A DNA stretch of 64,000 nucleotides from Silene conica (GCA_029255685.2 CM055319.2:11890747-11954746), one strand, 5' to 3'. Positions 47,221 through 58,353 are shown, counted from the stretch's first letter. Made by a program: numbers and translations. The notes: generated by a model from the sequence alone, not told the origin.

Positions 47221-48589
47221 AAAATGACGGAACGAAGCGAAGAGTCATATGTTTGGGTTGAGTCGGAACGGTAGTATTTCAATGATGATATTGCTTTCTC
47301 ATACGTTTATGCCTAAGCCTTGTTAGGTGACATGGTATTAGTAGAATCATATGCATAATCTACGAGTTTTTTTGTCAAAATAGTTGCTGATCTTGAGACT
47401 TGACTTTGATGTTTGGCAAGCTACAATACATTCTAAGGTATTAGAGCTTTATAACTGCTGTCATTTGTGACCGGTTTGTTTAGGATGTGAGTAGTACTCC
47501 TTATGAGACATGTTATATTAATATGCATAAATATGAACTTAATCTGCTTAATACCTGTATGCACTTTAGTTTGTTGATTTTTGACACATGTGAAAGAGGT
47601 CTCTTTTCTAATTTTACCCATAAACCTCACATAGCGAAAATTGTCTTTTTTGTCCCATAAGCTACATCCCATACTTGGCCTACCATATCCGAGCTAGTAT
47701 TTGTGGTTACAGGAATACATTACTCCTTTTGGTTATATTGCTCTTAATTGAGAAAGATGGTGAAATTCTGCAAAGAAAAGAAAGGATCAAGGAAAAGACA
47801 AAAAAGAAAAAAAAGGAAAACAGAAAAAAGAAAGAAAAACGAAAGCAAAACGCTGAAAATCAGTCGACAGACTCGAACACTTAGTCGGTCGACCATATGT
47901 TGTAAAATCAGAAAAAAAATTGCATGCTTGAAAGCCTTTATTCATTTGCGAACTATATTCATCCCATGTGTTATTCATATCATTTGGGGAGTCGTTTTCC
48001 TTAGAGATTGTGAGATTTGTGTTTTGAAATAACACCGTATTGATTGATATTGAGTTTGGAAGTGGTGATATTTCTTGTTGTTTGGATCCCGTTGTTTGCT
48101 AGCTTGGCTTTTGAACTCCACATATCCAAATCTTCTTAGCCCTTTTTACCCATTACCTCACATATCCATTTTTCCTCAGCATGTGTCATGGTCACTAGAT
48201 TGGAATAATGTATATGCACGGTCATAGAGATTGTTTTCATATTAGATTGCAGACATGTTCTCATGGGTCGAAGTTAGGTGAGTGTCATTACAAATTTACT
48301 TCTTTCTATCTTTACATATATACTCACCCATGCTTATTGTGTGATTTGAGCGACCCGCGAGAGCCCATTTTGATAAATCTCTATAGCTGATGGCCTGGAT
48401 TAGCAAGTTTTTGATAACTTCATAACTCGTTTGCATGATTCACTTTACTAATTAATTGTTGATTTTGCATTAAACTGGTTTCGGCTTTGCAGTTGCATTT
48501 CGCTCTGAGAATTGAACTCGTTCCATTAGTTTCTAAGATCGAGTCAAGTTCTTACTTGAGGACAAGCAAGGGTTTGGTTTGGGGAAATT
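47221..48589 (+). mobile_element. 3' non-coding part of a Ty3-type element
   Basis: An A/G-rich stretch (47800-47860) and a purine tract (GGTTTGGTTTGGGGAAATT, 48571-48589) lead directly into the LTR-like sequence at 48590. A phrase ACTTGAGGACAAGCAAG (48554-48570) precedes the tract, as seen before the 3' LTR of plant Athila/Tat-type elements. No protein part remains. Confidence 0.5.
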
Positions 48590-50168
48590 TGATGCGTGCC
48601 TATTTTATGATGTTTTACATCTCTTTTTACACGCACTTCAGAGCTCATTTATGTAATTATAGCTATTATTTCCCCTATTTCGTCTACTTTCGTATTTTGG
48701 TGCATTACTGCAGATTTATGCGGAGATGAGTAGATTTTGAGTCAAATCCATCCTCGAGTGGATTGCATAGCTAGTGACATGGAAGGAAAAATCAAGAAAC
48801 GAGCTTAGCGCGCATTTCAAGGCCAAAAAAGGCAGATTCCAGGAGTTGTGAGAACTGATACACCAGCTACAGTGGTCGACCGACTGGGCACAGTGGTCGG
48901 TCGACCGGTTCACCTGTTGCGCATGTTTCAGAAATCAAATTTAAAAGATCAGAAGCTTCGACAATCCCGACAACTGGTCGATCGACCAGTATCAACGGTC
49001 GGTCGACCACTTCACCTTTGATGGAAAATTAAAGGACGTGATTAAGCCCATAACCGTGTTTAGGTTTGGAGGAAGGGTTTCGCGAGATTTCTATATAACG
49101 TGAAACCCCTTCCTCTGTAAAACCTAGCTAGGCATTCGGATTCATTCAGTATCATTCTACCATCTAGTTTAGCATCTAGTCTTATCATAGTTTTAGAATC
49201 AGTTTCGAATAAACCTTTTGTTTCCACGGATCTTCAATAAAGTTAATCTTTCCGTTCTCGTTCCCTTACTTGTTTACGGTACTCTTCATTCTTATTTAAG
49301 TTTGTTTACAGTTTTTATAAGATTAGTTTCCGGTTAGTTAGAACCCAAAGCCATTGTTCTTCTTATTTACAATCTCGTTAGTTCTCTGTTGTTGTTATCG
49401 TTATAGTTTCTGTTTTATTAAAGTCATGAGTAGCTAAACCCCATATGTTAAGATGTAGGCGAGCTATAGCGTAGATAGCGTAGTTTAGGGTAAACCCGTA
49501 GTAGCGCTTGGTCGACCGACTGGCTTCTCTGGTCGGTCGACTGATGAGTGGATTGGTCGATCGAATGGAATAGCTGGTCGGTCGACTAATTTCGCGTCTG
49601 ATCAGAACGGTTTTACTCCGTTAAGTGCAATATCTTTCAATGAGACCGAGAGGAGACTTGTTAGAAATGTTTAGTAATGACCAACCCATGGATCGAGAGA
49701 TAAAGAAGGGTAGTAGTTAATGGTTTAAGGCAACTAAGTTACTAAGATCGAAAGGTATGTGACTTAGACTTTAGGAAGCACCCATCATATTGACAACTAG
49801 TATTAGTGAGATCTAGGGACTAGTAGCATAGGCCGAAAGGAGCTACTAGTTAACTCGGACCGAAAGGACTTGTTATACCCCCTACGCGACCGCAATATGG
49901 ACTTACCTAGATTATTCACCATCGTAGTTATAGCAACCCGAACATCCTAACATTCTTTTATCACTTGTTTACCTCTTTAATTTCAGTTTTCCTTTTGTTA
50001 TTTTCTTTATTAGTTCTAGTTCTAAACAAACCAATAAAACCCCCTTTTTACCATAGACTAAAGATCTAAGCAATTAATATCTCCATTCCTCCTTGTGGTT
50101 CGACCCGTACCGTACTTCCTCTAACTTATGTTAGTCTTAGTTCGGAATTATAAATTTTATCTTTGACA
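48590..50168 (+). repeat. LTR of a Ty3 (Athila/Tat-like) element
   Basis: Begins TGATGCGTGCCTATTTTATG directly after a purine tract and probably ends ATCTTTGACA at 50168, about 1.58 kb. It holds a core-promoter-like CTATATAACG (about 49091) and a transcribed-region-like stretch after it. Four pairs of GGTCGACC-type palindromes are present. No partner LTR lies in the window, so the element is a fossil fragment. Confidence 0.55.
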
Positions 50169-50209
50169 CCCAGAACGACGGATATCACTTAAAAGTACTA
50201 TTTAGGGCC

Positions 50210-50355
50210 CCAAATTGGCAATTTGAACCGGGCCTCCTAAAATCAGTGGACGCCTCTGAGCGATGATCACTTGGCAATTGCGGCCTCCGAAGGGGTGACT
50301 TATGTGGTGCGGGAAATGCATGAGCCCGGACGGATTCAACCCACTCGTCATTAAA
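50210..50355 (+). repeat. Retroposon-like 3' tail
   Basis: A GC-richer segment ending GGATTCAACCCACTCGTCATT followed by an A-run (50354-50364), which looks like the end of a SINE or LINE copy. No target duplication or A/B boxes could be fixed, so the class is uncertain. Confidence 0.3.
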
Positions 50356-50506
50356 AAAAAAAATATTATAAAATGATTTTTTTTTTCCTGAAATTTAGAT
50401 TAAAATATAAAGATCGAGTTTGATTTTTTCGTTTGGACAAAGTTAAGGGATCATTTAATACAATAGTAAGTCTTACTTGCGACGGGTCACCATTTGTGAC
50501 GGGTAT

Positions 50507-50712
50507 TGTAACAACCCGACCCACCACGGTCGTAACACACCCCCAATAAGATGGGAGGTATGTCTTTGGGCCGATTATTTGTCCTCACTTAAGCCCAAAA
50601 GCACAAGGCCTTGTTATTAAGTGGTGGGTGGAAGTTATTATAAACATACCACAAGCCTCACATTCTACCGATGTGGGACAACTTTCCTCTCACACACTCT
50701 TGGGGTGTTACA
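50507..50712. mobile_element. 206-bp solo LTR (TRIM-like) inside the MITE
   Basis: Ends TGTAACAACCCG and GGGGTGTTACA, flanked by an exact 5-bp duplication GGTAT (50502-50506, 50713-50717). Includes CCGATGTGGGACAACTTTCC, a phrase seen in short terminal-repeat elements of plants. There is no internal part, so it is a fossil left by recombination between the LTRs. Confidence 0.8.
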
Positions 50713-50774
50713 GGTATTTTGTGAGATAAAATGGATAGAAAATGAGTTAGTGGAAAAAGGGGACCACATGATTA

Positions 50775-51363
50775 TAGGGATGTCATTGGGGCGGGTACAA
50801 GTGGATACCGCCCCGCACCCGCCCCAGTTGGGGCGGGGATGGGTAGAGCTTTGGCGGGTGGTGGGGCAGGGACGGGTACAAAAATTGTACCCGCCATGGG
50901 TAGTGGGGCGGGGATGATTTTGCGTATTACCCACTTCATACCCGCCTACCCGCTAATTATTACAAAAATTAATACAATTATTACGATAATTTTACAAATA
51001 TTATTTTGTTATAATTATGACGTAACGTTAAAAATAGCTATTTTGTAAAATATTTTACCAATTTCTTTGGTAAATAACTAAAATTATATAAACAAATTCC
51101 TGAAAATAAAAATTAATAGTAGTTATTAAACCAACTTATACGGAAAAAAAGAACGGAAAAATTTATGGTAAAGCGGGTAAAAGGTAGGTGGGGCGGGGAT
51201 GGTTTTGAAAAGTTGTACCCGTCATGGGTGGTGGGGCGGGGATGGTTTTGGAAACTTGTACCCACCATGGGTGGTGGGGCGGGGATGGGTGCGAGGTTTT
51301 CTTGATTGGTGCGGGTACGGGGAAGCCTATATCCAGCACCGCCCCGCCCCAATGACATCCCTA
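50775..51363. mobile_element. Non-autonomous hAT element inside the MITE
   Basis: Inverted ends TAGGGATGTCATTGGGGCGGG and its complement CCGCCCCAATGACATCCCTA. Flanks CACATGAT/CACATGAA suggest an 8-bp duplication with a small change. The interior has repeated GGGGCGGGGATGG units at both sides and an AT-rich centre, with no transposase. Confidence 0.8.
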
Positions 51364-51623
51364 CACATGAATAGTGTTGGAGAAAGAGAAAAAGTGGGTA
51401 TTTTATGAGAGTAAACGGTATCCGTCGCAAGCTTGCGACGGATAGTGCCGTTGCAAATAAGAATTTGTGTTAATACAAAGTACAATCAGAAATTTAATGG
51501 GTTTAATCTCAAATTTAAAGGGATTAATTTATCACTTTCTTGCTCCTGATATTTACATTTTGATAATTCAAGATAGGTCTTCAACTTGGATAATAACGTT
51601 GCAGAAACAACTAAACTAAAATT

Positions 51624-51819
51624 AGAAAGTCTCGTTTGTGACGGGTCACCAATTGTGACGGATATTTTGTGAGATAAAATTGATACAAAATGAGATAGTG
51701 GAGAAAAATGGGACCACATGAATAGTGTCGTAGAGAGAGAAAAAGTGGATATTTTGTGAGAAAAACGGTATCCGTCACAAGTTTGTCACAGATATCGCCG
51801 TCACAAATGAGAATCTGTG
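51624..51819 (+). mobile_element. Mutator-type MITE, copy 3 (196 bp)
   Basis: Same family as 42277-42467. Starts AGAAAGTCTCGTTTGTGACGG and ends GTCACAAATGAGAATCTGTG. A 9-bp duplication AACTAAAAT flanks it (51614-51622 and 51820-51828). Confidence 0.85.
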
Positions 51820-52029
51820 AACTAAAATAAGCATGTTAATATATTACTATCATCCCATACCAAAAAAAAAAAATATATTACTATCATTAATTAACTTTAG
51901 TGGTTTGGGTATGACATTAATTAAATAAATTTATTTGGAGAATGTAAGACCGTGTAGAAGACCACTAAAACTTCAATTTGTATGATGGATACGGTCATAC
52001 GGAGTAGATCATAAATCCTAGATTGGGAT

Positions 52030-52704
52030 TAGGGTTGTACAAAGGTCCAAACCCGGACCGGACCGGACCGGACCGTGGACCGACTTCTACTCATTTCTCG
52101 ACCCGCGGACCGGACCGCTGAGCTCAAAGACCGGACCTTGGACCGACCCTTAGGTCCGGTCTAAACCCGGACCGTAACCCTTTGGGACCGCCAATTTCGT
52201 AATGCTATTGTTTTAAACAATAAATTCATAACTAAGTGGGTCATATTGTGCACTATACATACACGTCGTTTATAAATCTTGAAAAATTTGGTGAATATGG
52301 AGAATTGGAGTTGAACATGAATGAATAGTCTGGATATCCGATAACTAGTATGTATAACGTAGTTTAGTAGTATTATAGTAATAATAATATACTACCAAAT
52401 ACTAAAAATTATGATAATTGATATCTTACGAGATTATGTGCAAATATTAATAAGGAAATATAAAAATTTCAAATTCTAAGTTTAGCAAGTAATAATAAAA
52501 AAAATACGAAATTATATGCATCCGGTCCATCAACCGGTCCAAAGGGTTAACCCGCGGGTTTAGACCGGCTAGGACCGCGGACCGGTTCTCCACATTTTGA
52601 TGACCCGCGGACCGGACCTTTAGGTGTCCGGTCCGGTCCGGTCTGACCCTTACGGTCCGGTCCGGTCCGGTCCAGCGGTCCGGGTTAATATTTGTACAGC
52701 CCTA
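52030..52704 (+). mobile_element. hAT element, twin copy A (675 bp)
   Basis: Ends TAGGGTTGTACAAA and (complement) TAGGGCTGTACAAA, with an exact 8-bp duplication ATTGGGAT (52022-52029, 52705-52712). Subterminal arrays of CCGGA/TCCGG pentamers flank an AT-rich core, and there is no transposase. It is nearly identical, in inverted orientation, to 60461-61140. Confidence 0.93.
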
Positions 52705-52756
52705 ATTGGGATGAAGTTAGTTTAGGGGTTTGATAAGGAGTCGCCATTTAATGCAT

Positions 52757-52952
52757 CACAAATTCTTATTTGCAACGACATTATCCGTCGCAAACTTGTG
52801 ACGGATACCGTTTTTTTTTACAAAATATCCACTTTTCCTCTCTCTTCAACACTATTCATGTGATCCCCTTTCTCCACTAACTCATTTTATATCCATTTTA
52901 TCTCACAAAATATCCGTCACAAATGGTGACCCGTCGCAACCAAGACTTACTA
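52757..52952 (-). mobile_element. Mutator-type MITE, copy 4 (inverted)
   Basis: Reverse orientation of the family at 42277. Starts CACAAATTCTTATTTGCAACG and ends CAACCAAGACTTACTA, with 9-bp duplication TTAATGCAT (52748-52756, 52953-52961). Confidence 0.87.
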
Positions 52953-52963
52953 TTAATGCATTG

Positions 52964-53217
52964 CTCCCTCCAATTTTTCTTTTTCTGGCCTTTGTTTGTA
53001 GTCACGATACTCGCGGTTTAAGAGTTAAATATTAAATTGTGGGCCATCAATATTAAAAACATTAATAAAATTGGAGTAAAAAAATTGGGTGAAATAATGA
53101 TGTGAGAGAGGATAAATGAATAAAATATGAATAAAAGTTTTCAAAATAAGAAAGGGGAAGAAATTCTAAATAATCATGTTTAACGAAATAGAGAAGAAAA
53201 TGCTAATTAAGAGGGAG
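52964..53217. mobile_element. Stowaway-like MITE
   Basis: Imperfect inverted ends CTCCCTCCAATTTTTCTTTTT and (complement of the right end) CTCCCTCTTAATTAGCATTTT. CTCCCTC is the Stowaway (Tc1/mariner) terminal motif. Length 254 bp, no coding part. Confidence 0.6.
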
Positions 53218-53360
53218 TATTATTTAAGCACAAAATCTCATTGAAGATGGGCATTATCCGTCTTCGGTTGAAGATGGATAAAGCTCCTGTCACAATATGC
53301 AAGTAATACTTTTCATGGTGTTGTACGAAAGCGTGAATATCTTGAGTAGGGCATATGCTT

Positions 53361-53455
53361 GGTCGACGTCCACTGTTCATAATAGTACAAACCTCAAACT
53401 CTCAAAGTATGGTCGACGTCCACTGTTCATAATAGTACAAACCTCAAAGTATAAT
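53361..53455. repeat. 50-bp tandem duplication
   Basis: GGTCGACGTCCACTGTTCAT...CTCAAA occurs at 53361 and again at 53411 without change over about 38 bases. Confidence 0.85.
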
Positions 53456-55500
53456 ATACTTGTGCATTCATATTTGAGGACTCATTTTCTTATTCCGCAC
53501 AGGACATCCATTTGTTTTAAGACGCCGTTGGTAACTGAGCTGAATTAATTGGAGCTGGAGTAAAAAAATTAGGTTGCGATGAGATAAATTGAACTTACTT
53601 GAACTAAATTGAAATGAGTTAAAATTAAATTAAAAAGAATGAGATTTTATTACTCTCTAAAAAAATCTCTCTCAAAAACTCTCTAAAAACCCTAGCCTCC
53701 ATCAATACGGGGCTCCCATCGATTATCAATCGATCGATGGTAAGCCCCAGAATTACATCAAATTTCAGTTAATAGTGTGATTGTCTATAATCTATTCAAT
53801 AAAAGTCTCTCTTTTGGTGAGAATCGTTTTTCCGTCCCTTATTTCGGTGTTTTGTCCATTTATTCGTGGTTTAGTTTCATCAATAATATCGTCAAGAGTA
53901 GTTCGTTGATGGTTCGTAGCGTGTTCTTTCAAAGGGTAGGAGTAATTTGTCAACGATCTTTGGAAGCAGTCGGATTTATGTTTTATCTCATAAATCAAAC
54001 GAAAGATCCCCTCAAAAGCTACAAGAAGATATTGATAATAGGACGAGCCAAATCAATATATATACTTAAAAGAGGAACTTTTGAAGTGATATTATTGGTT
54101 CAAGTTTTGTGAATTATTTAAGTAGTTATAATTATAGCATAAACAGAAAATTATAAATCAGATATATTAAAATAAAAACAAAAATCAATATCTAAGATTA
54201 TCAAGTTAAGGAGTCAAATGAATTGTAGCACACCACATGACAAACTCTTCTACAAACTCCTATTAGACATTAAACTTATTGATAATAACTATTATAAATA
54301 GTTTATAATGTTATTAGTCATCCCAATTTCCCACCCAATGCTTCCTTAAAATTACAAGTTTTTAGTTTTTCATGCTTTTAAATTGCTCTATGTTAAATTT
54401 TTAGTTTTTAGTTTTTCATGCTTATTCAATTTCCGTATGATGGCAATTGTTTGCTACTTCCGCAAGGTTTTGACTATGTCAATCATCTATTTATAAATAA
54501 CTTTTGATTACAGATTTGCAGCTTGATATTTGAGTTAACAGCATTGGTATTAGAGCACAACGGAGATATAGGAGCACTAAACACTGGTAACTGAGAAAAA
54601 ACATATGCAAACAATGGGACATGTATGGCCAAAATTGGAGATCAGGGTTAGAAATGATACAAACCAGATGAAGATTTTCTGAAACTGCTAGAGAGGCTTT
54701 GCCCAACGGATGTATCCAAATCATTCTGCTGAAAACCTGATTGATGTTAATCACAGAAATCATACATGAATTAAACTACAGCAATAAAATGTAAAGAGAA
54801 AAAGCTGACGCCAGGGTTTCTGCTTTGGTATATTTTATTATAAATTTGATATTAAGTTCTATAATTTTTTTGCAGCATATATGATATCGTTGATTAGTAG
54901 TCTGTATGTGAGAATTGCATGCTCATCTACACAAATATGACATAAAGGATAACTTGATAGTCAGAAACGGCGAATCTTCCTTGGTAGACATTATTATGAA
55001 TGCAAAACGCAACCTATTCAAGCAATAGAATTGCAACAGCAGAAGGATCCTTCAATATGGAGTATATAATATAACTTACACATGTTAGTTTTCATAATCT
55101 AACTTTACGCATGTTACTTTACATAATTTTCTCTAAGCTTTACATAATTTAGATTCTTGATTCTTGATTCACATTTTTAGGTTCAATATGTATTTTTCTC
55201 TTTTGTGCATAAAAAATAATCAAATAATAATAAAATAATTATTGAATAAATTACTACTTTGTTTAAATAACTTATTTATATAAATAAAAAGATAATTAAG
55301 TAGTAATAAAATATCAGTTGGATAATAATTGAATTAGTTAATAAAATAATTGATTTCATTAGCTATTTTTTTAGAGCAATTTCATTGGCTATTACTTTTT
55401 TTTAAAATAAAAATTGAATTAGTTAATAAAATAATTGATTTCATTAGCTATTGTTTTAGAGCAATTTCATTGGCTATTACTTTGGTTAAATAAATTAATG
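53456..55500. other. AT-rich intergenic DNA with element scraps
   Basis: No gene recognised. 53650-53710 (CTCTCTAAAAACCCTAGCC) looks like a transcribed leader of some element or gene. 54544-54556 resembles a Copia primer site (TTGGTATTAGAGC) without any LTR. A block starting TTGAATTAGTTAATAAAATAATTG occurs at about 55332 and again at about 55408. Confidence 0.4.
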
Positions 55501-56480
55501 ATAATACGAGCTAATATAAACAGAATACAAAAACACGAGCTAATTGAAACACTTCTCGAGCTAAAAAAATAGAACCAGATTTGCAATACGTCAAATTTCA
55601 TGATATAATATGCATGATAAATTGTTATTTTATTCAAAAATTAAATAAATTAAGTATATAAATAAAAGATAATTAAATGTTAATAAAATATCAGTTGGAT
55701 AATTATTGTTTTTTGGGCGATTACTTTGACTATTACTTTGCTTAAATAAATTAAGTATATAAATAAAAAGATAATTAAATAGTAATAAAATATCAGTTCG
55801 GTAATTATTGAATTAGTTAATAAAATAATTGATTGTAAATTAAGAGTTTTGGCTACCGTGGAGTTATGACATAATTTGTTGTTTTTCTTCTCTTATTTAA
55901 TTAACAGTATAAATATATCTATTTATGAATGTATTAAGTATTTAAGTTAAAAAAATACGAGCTACTATATACAAACACATAAAAATATGACCTAAGGTAA
56001 AAAGAATACGAGTTTAAGAGAATCACGAACTAAAAAATATGAGCACAAAAACCATGCGAGTTATTAACCTAAGAATACGAGTTAATATAAAAAAAATACG
56101 AACTATTAATTAAGCTAATAATACGAGCTAATGTAAAAACAATACGATCTATTAAGATAAGACTGACTTTAGAATACGAGCACAAATGAATACGTGCTAA
56201 TGAAAAAACAATACGAGCTATTAACATAAGACGAGCTTTAAAATATGAGCACAAATGAATACGAATATGAGATTAAAAGGATCACGGACTTAAATATACA
56301 AGCACATGAGAATAATACAGCCTATTAAGATGATAATATGAGCTAATATAAACAGAATACGAAAACACGAGCTAATTGAAACACGTCTCGAGCTAAAAAA
56401 AAAAATAGAACCAGATTTGCAATACGTCAAATTTCATGATATAATATGAATGATAAATTGTTATTTTATTCAAAAATAGA
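55501..56480. repeat. TACGAGCT-rich repeat field with a duplicated ~140-bp block
   Basis: 55501-55642 and 56333-56478 are near-identical direct copies (CGAGCTAATATAAACAGAATAC ... TTCATGATATAATATG). Between them run degenerate units of AATACGAGCTAATxxAAAA and AATACGAGCTATTAA. Direct copies at both borders could mark a non-coding element or a segmental duplication. Confidence 0.65.
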
Positions 56481-56673
56481 ATTTGAATAAAAACAAGATA
56501 ATAAGATAATATTAAGTTCTAATAAGAGATCTTTACTGAGAGTTGGATTTTCGAACAATATACCACCCTAAATCAAATGAATATGGGTTGGTAAAATAAT
56601 ATGACGTTTTTGTTCCAATTTGACGAGTAATAAATGATTATTAAGTGGAGGTAATTAGCCGGGCAAAAGAAGA

Positions 56674-57705
56674 GAGTTATTTTCCGAAATAGGCGATTTT
56701 CAACAATTAATTAACGAAATAGGTAACTTTTCAAATTTATTACCGAAAATGGGTCCACGTCATCACCGAAGCTAGGATTATATAGGATCGTATTCAAGTC
56801 GCTTACCGGGAGGGCGACTATATTTATAATGTAAACTTTTAAAAACCGAAATGAACATAGAGTCAAATCGCTACGGGGGAGAGCGACTTGAGAAAGCAGT
56901 ATAAATTGAAGTCGCTGGGGGAGATGGCGACTAGAAACCAAATAGAAAAATTCCCTTCCCTTCACCCATAGCCAGCCACTAATCTTCCCCTCAACACATT
57001 TCATTACATTCACAAAAATTAAGCACAAAATCATAAAAAATAGGAGAAACACAACGAATTCAAACATCATAACTAAGATACTCATTCTTTTGCTCTTTCT
57101 AATATCCCTGATTCTTGTTCCACGGGTTTCGGGTGAAAATTTTGGAATCTAAATATTGATTCAAGATTGAGTTTCGGAAATCGAGAAGGCGAAACAGGGA
57201 GTAATCGATGCGTTCTGATGGTAGGATTGTACAGGCAAGTGTACCCTCCATCTAAAGAGGAAATGCTGTAGGAAATTAGTGTTCTGGAGAGATGAAGTTT
57301 GATGAAATTGGGGGAATTGATTAAGGAGTTCCATAGTTTTGAGACGGATTTGAAGCGGGTTAAGGGTTTTACCTGTAATTTTGACCGAATTTCAGTGATT
57401 ATAGCTAGAGGTATTTTAATTTCCGCCATTGTTGTTGATCGAAAGCTCAAATTAACAAGTTGTTACTGGGGAGTTGGGAATGTGGTAAATGGTATTGTAA
57501 TGTTTTATTCTCCCAGTTTCTAAGTCGCTTAGGGGGATAGCGTTTTAGACTTTTAGGCCCAAGTCGCTCACCGCCCGAGCGACTTGGATTTTTGCCCAGA
57601 TTCGGAAAATCCGATCCTACGTGGACCCATTTTTGGTTATATATTTCAAAAGTAACCTATTTCGTTAATTATTTAGTGAAAATGGCCTATTTCGGAAAAA
57701 AACTC
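56674..57705. mobile_element. Pack-MULE-like element carrying an F-box gene fragment
   Basis: Inverted ends of roughly 70-100 bp: GAGTTATTTTCCGAAATAGG on the left and the complement of GAGTTTTTTTCCGAAATAGG on the right, both continuing with TTAACGAAATAGGT and GGGTCCACGT. A 9-bp duplication AAAAGAAGA flanks it (56665-56673, 57706-57714). The interior has no transposase but holds a piece of an F-box gene on the minus strand. Mutator-like elements that pick up host gene pieces are known as Pack-MULEs. Confidence 0.85.
57082..57429 (-). pseudogene. Captured F-box gene fragment
   Basis: From ATG at 57429 the minus strand reads 115 codons. An F-box-like N-terminus (PLAIITEIRSKLQVKPLTRF, KSVSKLWNSLINSPNFIKLH) is followed by a short piece like the start of an F-box-associated domain (LYNPTIRTHRLLPVS). 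Plant F-box/FBA proteins are about 350-400 residues, so most of the C-terminal domain is missing and the interior between F-box and YNPTIR is shortened. An F-box binds the SKP1 adaptor of SCF ubiquitin ligases, so a truncated protein could in principle bind SKP1 but not a substrate. There is no sign that it is expressed. Confidence 0.7.
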
Positions 57706-57764
57706 AAAAGAAGAAGCATTTTCTCAATGTAAAAATCGTGATAAATACTTTAAAGATACTGTTG

Positions 57765-57801
57765 TGATATGTCCCGGATAACGCCCGGGCTTGAATTCTA
57801 G
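57765..57801 (+). mobile_element. Helitron 3' terminus
   Basis: Hairpin CCCGG-ATAACGC-CCGGG followed by CTTGAATT and CTAG at 57798-57801, then host T. A GC-rich hairpin about ten bases before CTRR is the Helitron 3' signature. The 5' end was not found, and the element may enclose the MULE to its left. Confidence 0.5.
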
Positions 57802-58353
57802 TTATATGCTATTTTGAGATCGTTTATAAAAAAATTATTTTTCTTTGATTTCTATTAAATTTGTATTCAGTTATACCTATTTTTTGTAACTATCATATGC
57901 GTATTATTAATGAATGGTTATTTACTTGAAAAAAAAATTGAACGGGATTTTATTTGTATGAATGAAAACCAAATACGAGTACAATCATTTTAGCAAGTCA
58001 GTAGGAATTCGTATAGAAAATTGTGGGCCATTGTAGCTTACAGATAGCCAAATGGGCTCAAACGTAATAGTAGGCCATATGAATATGGAGTATGATTTTG
58101 CCAAAATAATACCCAACGGAAATTGCATCGCATCAAACTAACTGTGCCAGAGCCGAAAATCTGCAAAACAAGCTAGTTTAGAAGCCCATAACGTACAACC
58201 GGTATTACCAAGGAAAAAAAATGGCATGAGCCCATGAGAATAGAGCTTTGACGGGTAGTGGGAGGGATATGAGTCATACACTCACACGACTCCAAGTGAG
58301 AATATAAAATTCTATTTACTACCGATGATGGAGGTGAGTATAAATAAGGTAAA
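57802..58353. other. Spacer between Helitron ends
   Basis: No gene recognised. Confidence 0.4.

Larger units (their letters stand above)
50465..51469 (+). mobile_element. Mutator-type MITE, copy 2, carrying two insertions
   Basis: Same family as 42277-42467, with 9-bp duplication TTAATACAA (50455-50463, 51470-51478). Two later insertions sit inside: a solo LTR at 50507-50712 and a hAT element at 50775-51363. Subtracting them and their duplications leaves about 197 bp, the length of the other copies. This gives a clear relative order of events. Confidence 0.9.

Noticed and set aside
47675-48035. Lys-rich frames on the plus strand
   Set aside because: They come from an A/G-rich stretch in the 3' region of a Ty3-type element.
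52050-52075. Regular CCGGA units suggesting a CRISPR-like or satellite array
   Set aside because: The units are pentamers without spacers and lie within a hAT element with its own duplication.
53777-54112. Plus-strand frame of 111 codons
   Set aside because: Hydrophobic and unlike any family I know; start not in a gene context. A leader-like sequence lies before it, but the evidence is too thin to call a gene.
54544-54556. TTGGTATTAGAGC as a Copia primer site
   Set aside because: No LTR end beside it and no gag after it; probably a scrap or chance.
56711-57085. Minus-strand open frame of 124 codons next to the F-box fragment
   Set aside because: Starts just past the fragment's stop in another frame and runs through the hairpin repeats and inverted end of the MULE; no family signal.
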